Of a stretch of DNA of 64,000 bases, positions 1-9,116 are shown piece after piece; the first letter of the stretch is position 1, and each line of letters opens with the position of its first letter. Source of the stretch: Nitratireductor aquimarinus (lineage in GTDB: Bacteria > Pseudomonadota > Alphaproteobacteria > Rhizobiales > Rhizobiaceae); NCBI RefSeq assembly GCF_046773475.1, contig NZ_CP177239.1, positions 3,534,001-3,598,000 of the forward strand, given 5' to 3'. The notes under the pieces are model-generated. The model was not told the origin of the DNA and searched no databases. It saw nothing but the letters and a program-made list of their open reading frames with translations. The translations under genes and the position numbers were made by a program.

Positions 1-53
1 GCCGGCTGCCCAATTTCCAGAAGATCAAACATAAAGACAGCAAGGGAACAGCC

Positions 54-1088
54 ATGAAGACGATTTCCAAGATCACGGTCGCCGGCGTTGGCGCTCTGAT
101 GGCAGGCACGGCGCTTGCCCAGGCCGAAACGCTCACGATCAACTCCTTCGGCGGTGCTTACGAAGAAGCGCATCGTGAATGCATTCTCACCCCGTTCGAG
201 AAAAAGACCGGCGCTCAGGTGCGCGTGGTGACGGCCTATTCCGCCGACGCTTTCGCCCAGCTTCGCGCGCAGAAGAACGCTCCGCAGTTCGATGTCATCC
301 ACTTCTCCGGTGGTCAGGAAATCGTGGCTGCCGAAGAAGGCCTCCTGTCGCCCATCGACGAAGCCAAGCTGACCAACGCCGCCGATGTCTATGACTTCGC
401 GCGCGCCAACCTCGCCAAGGGTGAAGGTCCGGCCTACTCGATCGCTGCGATCGGCCTTCTCTACAACGACGAAGCTGCCGATCCCAAGCCGACTGCCTGG
501 AAGGATCTTTCCAACGAGGCCTATGCCGACCACATCGTCCTGACCGACATTTCCAACGGTTACGGCATGCTCGGCTTCCTCATGATCAACCAGGTCAATG
601 GTGGCGATCTCGACAACATTCAGCCGGGTCTCGATGCAGTCACCAAGCTGCTCGAAAATGGCGCAATCGTTGTTTCCACCTCGCCGGAAATCCAGCAGGA
701 GTTTGCCCAGAACGACGCCTGGATCGCGGCCTACGCTTCCGATTACGCCTACACGCTGCGCAAGGCCGGTCTGCCGACCGCCTTCACCCAGGGTGCAGAA
801 GGCACGCCGGCAAGCTTCATCACGGCAAACCTCGTAGCAGGCCGTCCGAACCAGGATCTCGCCGTCCAGCTGATCGACATGTCGATCTCGCCGGAGGCGC
901 AGGCCTGCTTCGCAGAGAAGCTGCGCTACTCGCCGACCAACGCGAAGACCGAGCTTGCCGGTGAAGTCGCCGCCGACGTCGCCTATGGCGAAGAGGGCGT
1001 GAAGGGTCTCATCCGTTTTGACCCGGTCAAGATCGAGGCCAACCGTTCGGCCTGGGTCGACGCCTGGAACCGCACCATCGCCCGTTAA
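54..1088 (+). CDS. ABC transporter periplasmic substrate-binding protein, polyamine (PotD/PotF) type
   Basis: This 344-aa protein should capture a polyamine or related solute in the periplasm for the permeases and ATPase that follow. Residues 1 to about 24 form a Sec signal peptide with a likely cleavage after ALA, before QAETLTINSFGG. The mature start and the length match family 1 extracellular solute-binding proteins of the spermidine/putrescine branch. The ATG at 54 has AGGGA six bases upstream (43-47). It is the first gene of a five-gene block ending with an aldehyde dehydrogenase, which supports polyamine or amino-aldehyde use. The exact ligand cannot be read from sequence. The 120-bp gap to the permease gene is larger than the other gaps, as is usual when the binding protein is made in excess. 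Confidence 0.85.
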   Translation: MKTISKITVAGVGALMAGTALAQAETLTINSFGGAYEEAHRECILTPFEKKTGAQVRVVTAYSADAFAQLRAQKNAPQFDVIHFSGGQEIVAAEEGLLSPIDEAKLTNAADVYDFARANLAKGEGPAYSIAAIGLLYNDEAADPKPTAWKDLSNEAYADHIVLTDISNGYGMLGFLMINQVNGGDLDNIQPGLDAVTKLLENGAIVVSTSPEIQQEFAQNDAWIAAYASDYAYTLRKAGLPTAFTQGAEGTPASFITANLVAGRPNQDLAVQLIDMSISPEAQACFAEKLRYSPTNAKTELAGEVAADVAYGEEGVKGLIRFDPVKIEANRSAWVDAWNRTIAR

Positions 1089-1114
1089 GGCGCCCGCTAA
1101 GGCGCCCGCCAAGG
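1086..1114 (+). repeat. 12-bp tandem repeat across the stop codon
   Basis: The 12-mer TAAGGCGCCCGC occurs at 1086-1097 and again at 1098-1109, followed by a partial third copy. The first TAA is the stop codon of the binding-protein gene, so the repeat begins exactly at the stop. It may be a slippage duplication. A role in mRNA structure is possible but not shown. Confidence 0.6.
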
Positions 1115-1233
1115 CGAAACCTTGAATTGCGGCGTCGCATCCCCTTGCGGCGCCGCGCCTTGCGCCTGCACATTCGCGCGGCCAAACCCGCTGGGCCTTC
1201 ACCGGTCCAATGCAAGCTGAAACAAGGACGACC

Positions 1234-2055
1234 ATGACAGACCGCGCGGAAAACTCGCTTCTGATCCTGCCGGGCCTCTTGCTCCTGGTGCTCGCCTTCT
1301 TCGTGCCGATTGCACAGATGCTGATGCTGTCTGTCTCGGGCGAGAACGGGCTGACCCTGGCCCATTTCACCCGCTTCCTGAGCGACCCCTATTATCTCAA
1401 TGTGCTGTGGCGCACCGTGCGCCTGTCGGCGATCATCACGCTCATCTGCGCGCTGATCGGTTTCCCGATGGCCTATATCATGGCGCATGTCAGCCCGAAG
1501 CTGCGGCTCTGGCTGGTCATCATGGTGATCCTGCCGCTGATGACCTCCGTTGTTGTGCGTACCTTCGGCTGGATGGTGCTTCTGAGCCGCAGCGGCCTCG
1601 TGCCCGAGGTCCTCCGTGACCTTGGCCTCGTCGGGCGCAATTTCAGCCTGATGCAGACCGAGACCGCCATCGTCATCGGCATGGTGCAGGTGCTTCTGCC
1701 CTTCATGACCCTGTCGATCCTCGGCGTCATCACCCGCATCGACAGCCGGCTTGAAGAGGCGGCGCGCACCATGGGCTGTTCCTTCCTGAAGACCCTGCGC
1801 ACGGTCGTCCTGCCGCTTTCGGTGCCGGGCATCGTCGCCGGTTCGCTCCTGGTTTTCACGCTTTCGGCAAGTTCGTTCGTCACGCCGAACCTTCTGGGCG
1901 GCGCCCGCATTCAGGTTCTGGCCGCGTCCATCTACCGTTCGGTCACGCAGACGCTCGACTGGCCCTTCGCCGCAGCCCAGGCTGTCATCCTGTTCCTCGG
2001 CATCATCGTTCTCCTGATGCCCTATGCCAGACTTTCGGGGCGCTCCAATGGTTAG
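1234..2055 (+). CDS. ABC transporter permease, PotB/PotH type
   Basis: This 273-aa inner-membrane permease has about six hydrophobic segments, the first at roughly residues 8-30, and an EAA-type loop near EEAARTMGCSFLKTLRTVVL that contacts the ATPase. It matches the first permease of polyamine-type ABC importers. I prefer the ATG at 1234 because AAGGA lies five bases upstream (1224-1228). The in-frame ATG at 1210 has no such site. The end overlaps the start of the next permease by eight bases, which implies translational coupling. Confidence 0.85.
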   Translation: MTDRAENSLLILPGLLLLVLAFFVPIAQMLMLSVSGENGLTLAHFTRFLSDPYYLNVLWRTVRLSAIITLICALIGFPMAYIMAHVSPKLRLWLVIMVILPLMTSVVVRTFGWMVLLSRSGLVPEVLRDLGLVGRNFSLMQTETAIVIGMVQVLLPFMTLSILGVITRIDSRLEEAARTMGCSFLKTLRTVVLPLSVPGIVAGSLLVFTLSASSFVTPNLLGGARIQVLAASIYRSVTQTLDWPFAAAQAVILFLGIIVLLMPYARLSGRSNG

Positions 2056-2851
2056 AGCCGTTTCCACTCCGCTGCGCATCGGCGCTGTCGCCTTCGTCGT
2101 CCTGACGGGCATCTTCCTTCTCGCCCCGCTGGTCGTGATCGTTGGTGTGTCCGTTTCGGAAAGCCAGTTCATCTCGTTCCCGCCAACGGGCTTCTCGCTG
2201 CGCTGGTACGAGGCGGTCCTGTCGTCCGACGCCTATCTCAATGCGGCCTGGATCAGCATCCAGGTGGCGCTTCTGGTCACCGTCACCTCCTGTCTCGTGG
2301 GCGGTGCGGCGGCCATCGCGCTCCACCGGCGCAAGCTGCCCTTCTCGGGCCTGCTTTCGACGCTGTTTCTGTCGCCGCTGGTTCTGCCCACCATCATCTA
2401 CGCCATCGGCATGCTGATGCTGTGGAGCGCGATCTTCGGGCCGGTGTCGGTGCTCACCCTGTGGGTCAGCCACACGATCATCACCACGCCCTATGTCATC
2501 CGCACCACGCTGGCGGTCCTGTCGGAATCCAATCCCTTCCTCGAGGAAGCGGCGCAGACCATGGGCGCGAGCCGTTTCCAGCGGCTTCGGCTGGTGGTTC
2601 TTCCGCAGTGCCTTCCCGGCCTTGCGGCAGGCACCTTTTTCGCCTTCAACATCTCCTTCGATGAGGCCGTTCTGGCGCTGTTCCTGCGCAAGCCCGGCAT
2701 GACCACGCTGCCCGTGCAGATCTACGGCCAGCTCGAGTTCAGCCCCGACCCGTCGGTGGCTGCCGTTTCCTCCATCATGATCGGCCTGACCGTCCTTCTG
2801 ATCTTCGTGATCGACCGGATGCTTGGCCTGCACCGTTTCGCGAGCACCTGA
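2048..2851 (+). CDS. ABC transporter permease, PotC/PotI type
   Basis: This 267-aa permease is the second membrane subunit of the importer. It has about six hydrophobic segments and the EAA loop EEAAQTMGASRFQRLRLVVL. The chosen ATG at 2048 follows GGGGCG and overlaps the preceding gene by eight bases. An in-frame ATG at 2024 would add eight residues. The ATPase gene begins three bases after this stop, so the permeases and ATPase are probably one translational unit. Confidence 0.85.
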   Translation: MVRAVSTPLRIGAVAFVVLTGIFLLAPLVVIVGVSVSESQFISFPPTGFSLRWYEAVLSSDAYLNAAWISIQVALLVTVTSCLVGGAAAIALHRRKLPFSGLLSTLFLSPLVLPTIIYAIGMLMLWSAIFGPVSVLTLWVSHTIITTPYVIRTTLAVLSESNPFLEEAAQTMGASRFQRLRLVVLPQCLPGLAAGTFFAFNISFDEAVLALFLRKPGMTTLPVQIYGQLEFSPDPSVAAVSSIMIGLTVLLIFVIDRMLGLHRFAST

Positions 2852-2854
2852 TCC

Positions 2855-3907
2855 ATGGCTGAAGTCCGTCTCAACGCCATCAAGAAATCCTTCGGCCCGG
2901 TCGAGGTTCTTCACGGCATCTCCATCGATATCGCATCCGGCGAGTTCGTCAGCCTTCTGGGCTCCTCCGGCTGCGGCAAGACCACGCTTCTGCGCATCGT
3001 TGCGGGTCTCGAAAGCGTCACTTCCGGCACTGTCGAGATCGGCGGGCGCGACGTCACCGACCTGCCGCCCGAGAAGCGCGACATCGCGATGATGTTCCAG
3101 TCCTACGCGCTTCTGCCGCATCTGAGCGTTGCCGAGAATGTCCGCTTCCCGCTGCGCATGCGCCGCATCGGCACGCTTGACGAGCAGCGCGACAAGGTGC
3201 GCGATGCGCTGGAGACCGTGCAGCTCGGCCATCTGGCCGACCGCCGGCCCAACCAGCTCTCCGGTGGCCAGCAGCAGCGCGTGGCGCTCGCCCGCGCCAT
3301 CGTCTCGCGTCCGCAGATCCTGCTTCTCGACGAGCCGCTGTCCAACCTCGACGCGCGGCTTCGCGAAGACATGCAGGTCGAGCTCATCGAGATCCACAAG
3401 CGTCTCGGCCTCACCACCCTGTTCGTCACGCACGATCAGGAAGAGGCGCTCAGCCTCTCGGACCGCATCATTCTTCTGAACAAGGGCAAGATCGAACAGG
3501 AGGGGGCTCCCCGCGAGATCTACGCCCAACCCGCCACCGGCTACGCTTCGAGCTTCCTTGGTGCGGCCAACCTCGTGTCGGCCAACATTACCGAAGAAGC
3601 TGGCGGGCCGGTGGCAACACTTGCCGACGGGCAGACCCTGCCGGTCGGCAAGGACGAAACGCGCCGAGGTCCGGCCGTCGTCGCACTGCGTCAGGAAGAT
3701 GTGGCCATCAAGCCGAAGGGCGAGGGCGTCATCGAGGGCAAGGTGCGCACCCGCGTCTATCTTGGCGCGCGCAATCGCTACGTGATCCAGATCGGCAAGG
3801 AAGAAATCCGCGTTCTGGCCCCGCACGATCTCGATTTCGAGCGCGGCGAGACGGTTGGCCTCGCCATCGATCCGGCGCGCCTGCGCGTTCTGTCCGAAGG
3901 GGAATAG
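2855..3907 (+). CDS. ABC transporter ATP-binding protein, PotA type
   Basis: This 350-aa cytoplasmic ATPase should power the importer encoded by the three genes before it. The Walker A motif GSSGCGKTT is at residues 36-44, the Q-loop glutamine at 82, the signature LSGGQ at 135-139, Walker B ending LLLDE at about 160, and the switch histidine at about 193. Residues from about 240 on form the C-terminal OB-like (TOBE) regulatory domain typical of PotA and MalK. The length is normal for the family. It starts three bases after the PotC-like stop. Confidence 0.9.
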   Translation: MAEVRLNAIKKSFGPVEVLHGISIDIASGEFVSLLGSSGCGKTTLLRIVAGLESVTSGTVEIGGRDVTDLPPEKRDIAMMFQSYALLPHLSVAENVRFPLRMRRIGTLDEQRDKVRDALETVQLGHLADRRPNQLSGGQQQRVALARAIVSRPQILLLDEPLSNLDARLREDMQVELIEIHKRLGLTTLFVTHDQEEALSLSDRIILLNKGKIEQEGAPREIYAQPATGYASSFLGAANLVSANITEEAGGPVATLADGQTLPVGKDETRRGPAVVALRQEDVAIKPKGEGVIEGKVRTRVYLGARNRYVIQIGKEEIRVLAPHDLDFERGETVGLAIDPARLRVLSEGE

Positions 3908-3985
3908 CGGCTTCGGCCGCGTTCTGCCGGACGCATTCACATACAGTTTTGAAAACCGATCGCCCTTGAGCGAATGGAGACACGC

Positions 3986-5416
3986 ATGAGCAGCCTTGAA
4001 ACACGTCTTTTCATCGATGGTGAGTTCGTCGCCGGTGAGGGCGCGGAGGAAACCGCATTCGATCCCGCACGCGGGACCGAGCTCGCCCGTGTCGCCTCGG
4101 CCAGCGCAGGCCAGATCGACACCGCCGTGCAGTCCGCCTACCGCGCGTTCCAGCGCTGGCGCCGCACGACGCCGAAGGAACGCAGCCGCATGCTGTGGGC
4201 CGTCGCCGACAAGATCGAGGAAAACGCAGCCCGTCTCGCCGAGGTTGAATCGCTGAACGCCGGCAAGCCGCGCCGCTTCGTCGAGGCCGGCGAACTCGCC
4301 AATGTGGCCGACGTCTTCCGCTTCTATGCGACCGCCGTGCGCAACATGCCGGGCGTCGCCGCAGACGGTTATCGCGCCCACACCATGACAAGCATGCTGC
4401 GCCGTGATCCGCTTGGCGTCATCGCGTCCATCGCGCCGTGGAACTATCCGCTGCTCATGGCCGCATGGAAGCTTGCCCCGGCCATCGGCGCGGGCAACAC
4501 CGTGGTCATCAAGCCATCGGAAAACACGCCGCTCAGCCTTCTGCGTCTGGCCGCGATCCTCAACGAGGTTCTGCCCGCCGGCGTCGTCAATGTCATCTGC
4601 GGCAACGGCCCGGATGTCGGCCAGCCGCTCATCACCCATCCGCTCGTGCGCATGATCTCGCTGACCGGCGATGTGCGCACCGGTCGCGCCATCCTCAAGG
4701 CGGCTGCCGGCGAGCAGATCAAGCGCACCCATCTCGAGCTTGGCGGCAAGGCCCCGGTCATTGTGATGAAGGACGCCGATCTCGACAGCGTTGTCGACAC
4801 GATGCGCGAGGCCAGCTTCTACAATGCCGGTCAGGACTGCACCGCAGCCTGCCGCGTCTTCGCTGACAAGGCGATTGCCGATGAACTGACGGACAAGCTG
4901 TCCGCCATGATCGGCAGCCTCGTTTACGGCGCGCCGGAGCGTGAGGATGTTGAGTTCGGCCCGTTGATCAGCGCCGCCCAGCAGGAGCGCGTTGCCGGCT
5001 TCGTCGAGCGCGCCCGCGCATCGGGTGCGGACATCGTCGCTGGCGGCAACAAGCCGGATGGCGCAGGCTTCTTCCACGAGCCGACGCTGGTGCGTGCGCC
5101 CATCGGCGCCGAGATCGTGCAGAAAGAGGTGTTCGGCCCCGTCGTCACGCTCACCGAGTTCGATGAACCGGACACGGCGCTGAGCTGGGCGAACGCTTCG
5201 GAATACGGCCTTGCCTCGTCGGTCTGGTCGCGTGACACCGGCGCCGCGCTGCGTCTTGCCAACGATCTCGAATACGGCGTCACCTGGGTCAACACCCATG
5301 GCGTCTTCGCCACCGAGATGCCGCATGGCGGCATGAAGAACTCCGGCTATGGCTCGGATCTCTCCATGCAGTCGCTGCTGGAATACACGCAGGCCCGCCA
5401 CATCATGGTGGCCTGA
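3986..5416 (+). CDS. NAD(P)-dependent aldehyde dehydrogenase, gamma-aminobutyraldehyde/betaine aldehyde type
   Basis: This 476-aa enzyme oxidises an aldehyde to its acid. The general-base glutamate is at about E251 (LELGGK) and the catalytic cysteine at about C285 (GQDCTAAC). Their 34-residue spacing is that of the family. Placement after a polyamine-type importer suggests 4-aminobutyraldehyde or a related amino aldehyde from polyamine breakdown. The sequence does not separate this from betaine aldehyde. The ATG at 3986 has GGAG upstream. The ATG at 3974 lies within that Shine-Dalgarno area and is less likely. A strong terminator follows. Confidence 0.85.
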   Translation: MSSLETRLFIDGEFVAGEGAEETAFDPARGTELARVASASAGQIDTAVQSAYRAFQRWRRTTPKERSRMLWAVADKIEENAARLAEVESLNAGKPRRFVEAGELANVADVFRFYATAVRNMPGVAADGYRAHTMTSMLRRDPLGVIASIAPWNYPLLMAAWKLAPAIGAGNTVVIKPSENTPLSLLRLAAILNEVLPAGVVNVICGNGPDVGQPLITHPLVRMISLTGDVRTGRAILKAAAGEQIKRTHLELGGKAPVIVMKDADLDSVVDTMREASFYNAGQDCTAACRVFADKAIADELTDKLSAMIGSLVYGAPEREDVEFGPLISAAQQERVAGFVERARASGADIVAGGNKPDGAGFFHEPTLVRAPIGAEIVQKEVFGPVVTLTEFDEPDTALSWANASEYGLASSVWSRDTGAALRLANDLEYGVTWVNTHGVFATEMPHGGMKNSGYGSDLSMQSLLEYTQARHIMVA

Positions 5417-5436
5417 GTCGCAACGGCACGGATATG

Positions 5437-5466
5437 AAAAAGCCCGGCAGCGATGCCGGGCTTTTT
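5437..5466. terminator. Bidirectional rho-independent terminator
   Basis: A perfect 13-bp inverted repeat (5437-5449 and 5454-5466) surrounds a four-base GCGA loop. The stem ends in five A:T pairs, giving a T tract on both strands. It lies between the convergent aldehyde dehydrogenase and LysR genes, so it can stop transcription from both sides. Confidence 0.92.
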
Positions 5467-5482
5467 GTGTTTCCTGCCGGGA

Positions 5483-6403
5483 TCAGTCGATCCAGGCCAT
5501 GTCCGGTTCCACACTGGCGCAGAACCGCGCGGCGCTGATACGCGCCTGGCTGATGACCTTGCGGATGAAGTCCTGATGGGTCGAGGCCTGATAGCTGGCC
5601 ACGATGTGCATGGGAGGAAAGCGCTTCGACACCTGCACCTGATGCAGGAGCCCCATGCTCAACTCGCGCCTGATGGTCACGGCAGGGATCGCGCCCACGC
5701 CGAACCCGTCAATGATCAGGTTGATGATTGCATAGAGCGAGTTGCAGGTGGTCAGCTTCGAGGCCAGCGCCTGCTCGTCGTGAAAATAGGGCGCGATCAT
5801 CTGGTAGGGCGGCGAATTCTTCGGAAAGCTGATGATCGGCAGGCTCGCCAGCTCCGCCACACTATAGGTCCTGTTCGGGTCGATCAGCTTGGGCGAACCC
5901 GCCCACACCATCTGCAGCACGCAGGAAGTGAAGCTTCGGAAACCGTCATCCAGCACCGGGTGCAGCGAGAAGATCACGTCGAACTCGCCCTTGGTCATGC
6001 CCTGAACGAGATGTTTCGTGCCGTCGACCGTCAGTTCGATCTTCAGGTTCGGAAAGCTCCGGTGCAGCGAGTCGATCAGATGCGGCATCCAGGTGGATGA
6101 CACGGAATCGATTGCCCCGATCCGCAGCGGCTCCAGCGCCGGCACGGCGTCGCCCTGAAGCGTGCCCCGCAACTGGTCGATATCGCCAAGGATCGCCTCA
6201 AAACTCTGGAGCACGCGCTCGCCATCGGCGGTCAGCGCAAAGCTGCCATCCCCGCGGTTGATCAGCCGGCTTTCCAGTTCGGCCTCAATGGCCGCAAGCC
6301 GGCTCGAAATCGCCGGCTGTGTCGTGTTCAGCTCTTCCGCCGTGCGGCCGAAATGCCGGTTGCGGGCGAGCGCCACGAATGTCTTGATATCGAGAATGCG
6401 CAT
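5483..6403 (-). CDS. LysR-family transcriptional regulator
   Basis: This 306-aa protein has the N-terminal LysR winged helix-turn-helix (about residues 5-60, with a recognition helix around TTQPAISSRLAAIE) and a C-terminal periplasmic-binding-like effector domain. The length is standard. It converges on the polyamine-type block and is divergent from the glucosylglycerate genes, whose first gene starts 126 bp from its own start. Either set could be its target. LysR proteins most often act on the divergent neighbour, but no T-N11-A operator was confirmed. Confidence 0.85.
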   Translation of the reverse strand: MRILDIKTFVALARNRHFGRTAEELNTTQPAISSRLAAIEAELESRLINRGDGSFALTADGERVLQSFEAILGDIDQLRGTLQGDAVPALEPLRIGAIDSVSSTWMPHLIDSLHRSFPNLKIELTVDGTKHLVQGMTKGEFDVIFSLHPVLDDGFRSFTSCVLQMVWAGSPKLIDPNRTYSVAELASLPIISFPKNSPPYQMIAPYFHDEQALASKLTTCNSLYAIINLIIDGFGVGAIPAVTIRRELSMGLLHQVQVSKRFPPMHIVASYQASTHQDFIRKVISQARISAARFCASVEPDMAWID

Positions 6404-6529
6404 GAGGCCATTCTATAAACGGCTTCAGCCGGTGACGCATCCGCAATTGCAGTCGGTTCCCGTGCGGCCTCTTGTCATCGTCGCCGTCCCGCGTCATCAT
6501 GCTGCAATGCAACATGGCCGGTTCAGCCC

Positions 6530-8311
6530 ATGACTGTGAGAGAAGCAGCGCGCCAGCCCCGGGCGGCCGCGCCCGCCAGACTGCGAAACGGTCTGCGCCA
6601 GCTTCTCGCCTCCATCTATCCGGATCACGATCCCGCCGAACTGGCAACCAGCGCCGAAAGGGCTTTCTTCGGCGCGGCCAGTGCGCCGCGCAGGCGCGGC
6701 CGTCTTCCCGCAAACGCACTGTGGAGCGAGAAGGACAACTACGTCATCACCTATGGCAACACGCTTGTCGATGGCGAGCACAAGCCGCTCGATCTGCTCC
6801 ACGATTTCTCCGACCGTTATCTGGCGGGCGTCTTCACCGGCATTCACATCCTGCCCTTCTTCCCTTTCACCTCCGACGATGGATTTGCCGTCACGGATTA
6901 TCGTCAGGTGAACAGCCAGCTGGGCGACTGGGCGGACATCGCCCGCATCGCCGGGCATTTCCGCCTCATGTCCGATCTGGTGATGAACCACTGTTCGAGC
7001 CAGGCCCGCATGTTTTCCGATTTTCTTCAGGGCCACGAGCCGTGGAACGGCTTTTTCAAGGAAGCAAGCCCCGACGACGACCTGAGCGCTGTGGTGCGGC
7101 CGCGCACGCATCCGCTGCTGCGTGAATTCAGGACCGAAAGCGGCAGCCGTTATGTCTGGTGCACGTTCAGTCACGATCAGGTGGATTTCGACTTTGCCAA
7201 TCCGCGTGTCCTGCTGGAGTTTCTCGACATCATACGCGGGCATATCGAGCATGGCGTGCGCACCATCCGCCTCGATGCGGTGGCCTTTCTCTGGAAGGAG
7301 GTCGGCACGCCCTGCATCCATCTGCGCCAGACGCACGAGATCATCCGGCTGATCCGTCTCCTGTGCGATTACCGCGAAGAGCCGATCGTTCTCATCACCG
7401 AGACCAACGTCCCGAATGTCGAGAATCTCAGCTATTTCGGCAATCGCAACGAAGCGCACATGATTTACAACTTCGCGCTGCCGCCGCTTCTTTTGCATGC
7501 GCTTCTGGGCGGCACGTCGAAATATCTGAACGCCTGGCAGATGGCCATGCCACCGGCCCAGCTCGGCTGCACCTATTTCAATTTCTCCGCCTCGCATGAC
7601 GGCATCGGCCTGCGCCCGGCAGAGGGGCTGATCCCGCAAGACGAGATCGCACGGGTCATCGAAACGGTGCAGGGCTTTGGCGGTCGCGTATCCTATTACG
7701 CAAGGCCGGATGGCGAGCGCCCCTACGAATTGAACGTGGCGCTGTTCGACGCGTTTGCCGGCACACATCAGGGCGTCGACGATCACCAGCTCGAGCGCTT
7801 CTTATGCAGCCAGGCGATTGTTATGGGGCTTGAGGGCGTTCCAGCCTTCTACATTCATGCGCTGCTCGCCACCCGCAACGATTATGACGGGGTCGAGAAG
7901 CTTGGTTACAACCGTGCGATCAACCGCAGACGACTCGACTATGCCGCGTTACGGGAGCAGTTGGACGATCCGCAGACCTTACCGGCGCGTGTCCTTTCGC
8001 GCCTCAGGGCCATGGTGTGTGTGCGCTCCGCGCAGCCGGCCTTCCATCCCAACGCCACCCAGTTCACCCTTCAGCTCGGCGACGCCTTCTTCGGCTTCTG
8101 GCGGCAGAGCCTCGACCGCTCGCAGAGCATTTTTGCCATTTCCAATCTCACCAATGAGGAGCGCAACGTGCCGTCCATGACGTTGAACCTGATCGAGGGC
8201 GATGACTGGCACGATCTCCTGACCGGCGATCCGGTGGCGCAGCTTGCCGGCGATATCGCCTTTGCCCCCTACCAGACGCGCTGGATCTCCAACCGGCGGC
8301 AGGTCTCATGA
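6530..8311 (+). CDS. GH13_18 sugar phosphorylase, probable glucosylglycerate phosphorylase
   Basis: This 593-aa cytoplasmic enzyme belongs to the sucrose phosphorylase subfamily of GH13. The nucleophile is about D249 (TIRLDAVAF), the acid/base about E291 (ITETN) and the stabilising aspartate about D357 (ASHDGIG). Databases usually name such proteins sucrose phosphorylase. Characterised members of a branch of this subfamily instead split 2-O-glucosylglycerate with phosphate, giving glucose-1-phosphate and glycerate. The next two genes look like the biosynthetic pair for that solute, so I favour glucosylglycerate phosphorylase. The stop overlaps the next start (ATGA). The Shine-Dalgarno site is weak. 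Confidence 0.75.
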   Translation: MTVREAARQPRAAAPARLRNGLRQLLASIYPDHDPAELATSAERAFFGAASAPRRRGRLPANALWSEKDNYVITYGNTLVDGEHKPLDLLHDFSDRYLAGVFTGIHILPFFPFTSDDGFAVTDYRQVNSQLGDWADIARIAGHFRLMSDLVMNHCSSQARMFSDFLQGHEPWNGFFKEASPDDDLSAVVRPRTHPLLREFRTESGSRYVWCTFSHDQVDFDFANPRVLLEFLDIIRGHIEHGVRTIRLDAVAFLWKEVGTPCIHLRQTHEIIRLIRLLCDYREEPIVLITETNVPNVENLSYFGNRNEAHMIYNFALPPLLLHALLGGTSKYLNAWQMAMPPAQLGCTYFNFSASHDGIGLRPAEGLIPQDEIARVIETVQGFGGRVSYYARPDGERPYELNVALFDAFAGTHQGVDDHQLERFLCSQAIVMGLEGVPAFYIHALLATRNDYDGVEKLGYNRAINRRRLDYAALREQLDDPQTLPARVLSRLRAMVCVRSAQPAFHPNATQFTLQLGDAFFGFWRQSLDRSQSIFAISNLTNEERNVPSMTLNLIEGDDWHDLLTGDPVAQLAGDIAFAPYQTRWISNRRQVS

Positions 8312-9105
8312 GCGCCCGGCGGTCCTTCATCGTCTTCAGCGATCTGGACGGAACGCTGCTCGACCACGAGACCTATGATTTCGATGCAGCCCGCCCGGCG
8401 CTTGCGCGGTTGCGGGCCGAAGGGCACCGCCTCATCCTTGCATCCAGCAAGACCGCAGCCGAGGTCGCGCCGATCCGGCAGGCGGCCGGCTTTTCCGACT
8501 GTCCTGCAATCGTGGAAAACGGCGCTGGCATTCTGCCGCCGGAGCACGAGGCTGGTGACGAGCCCGTGGCGTCCGGACATCAACGCCTCATGCGCACGCT
8601 GGATGCGCTTCCATCAGAATTGCGCCGGCATTTCACCGGCTTTTCCGACTGGAGCGCAGAAGAGGTTGCGGCCCGCACCGGCCTGAGTATGGAGGCTGCC
8701 GCGCGCGCGAAACAGCGCGCTTTTTCGGAACCCGGTCTCTGGAACGGCACGGAAGAGGGCTACGCAGATTTCTGTGCCGCGTTGAAGGAGAACGGCGTCA
8801 CCGTTCAAAAGGGCGGGCGCTTTGCCACGCTCTCCTTCGGCGGAACGAAGGGCGCGCGGGTGGACGAACTTGTTGCCCGCTACCGCACGGAAGACGAAGC
8901 TCTGGTCAGCGTAGCGCTGGGCGATGCGCCCAATGATGTCGCCATGCTGCAGAGCGTCGATATCGGGATTGTCATACCCAATCCGGCCCATGCCGGTCTC
9001 GCCCCGTTCGCACCGGTAGAGGGTGGGGTGATACGATGGGCAAGGCTTCCCGGACCTGAAGGCTGGAACGAGGAAATCCTCGCACTGTTGAACGCACCGG
9101 AATAG
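8308..9105 (+). CDS. HAD-IIB phosphatase, glucosyl-/mannosyl-3-phosphoglycerate phosphatase
   Basis: This 265-aa HAD hydrolase should remove phosphate from glucosyl-3-phosphoglycerate to give glucosylglycerate. Motif I is FSDLDGTLLD with D12 and D14. Motif IV is GDAPND, about residues 205-210. The pattern and length fit the mannosyl-3-phosphoglycerate phosphatase family, which includes the glucosyl enzyme. It overlaps the phosphorylase gene by four bases and is followed after 11 bp by the synthase gene, whose Shine-Dalgarno GGGAGGAG sits in the gap. The gluco versus manno assignment rests on the synthase next door. Confidence 0.8.
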   Translation: MSARRSFIVFSDLDGTLLDHETYDFDAARPALARLRAEGHRLILASSKTAAEVAPIRQAAGFSDCPAIVENGAGILPPEHEAGDEPVASGHQRLMRTLDALPSELRRHFTGFSDWSAEEVAARTGLSMEAAARAKQRAFSEPGLWNGTEEGYADFCAALKENGVTVQKGGRFATLSFGGTKGARVDELVARYRTEDEALVSVALGDAPNDVAMLQSVDIGIVIPNPAHAGLAPFAPVEGGVIRWARLPGPEGWNEEILALLNAPE

Positions 9106-9116
9106 GGAGGAGCGCC

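Noticed and set aside
1027..2172. 381-aa minus-strand frame opposite the first permease
   Set aside because: It is the antisense of a clear membrane protein, with a repetitive charged sequence and no recognisable motif.
2003..5401. 1132-aa open frame on the minus strand opposite the permease, ATPase and aldehyde dehydrogenase genes
   Set aside because: It lies wholly opposite well-supported genes, has low-complexity composition (Arg, Asp, Gly, His, Gln rich) and no domain pattern. Long antisense frames are expected in GC-rich DNA.
6530..8311. Sucrose phosphorylase as the final name
   Set aside because: The family is right, but the neighbouring synthase and phosphatase point to glucosylglycerate. 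No sucrose genes are present.
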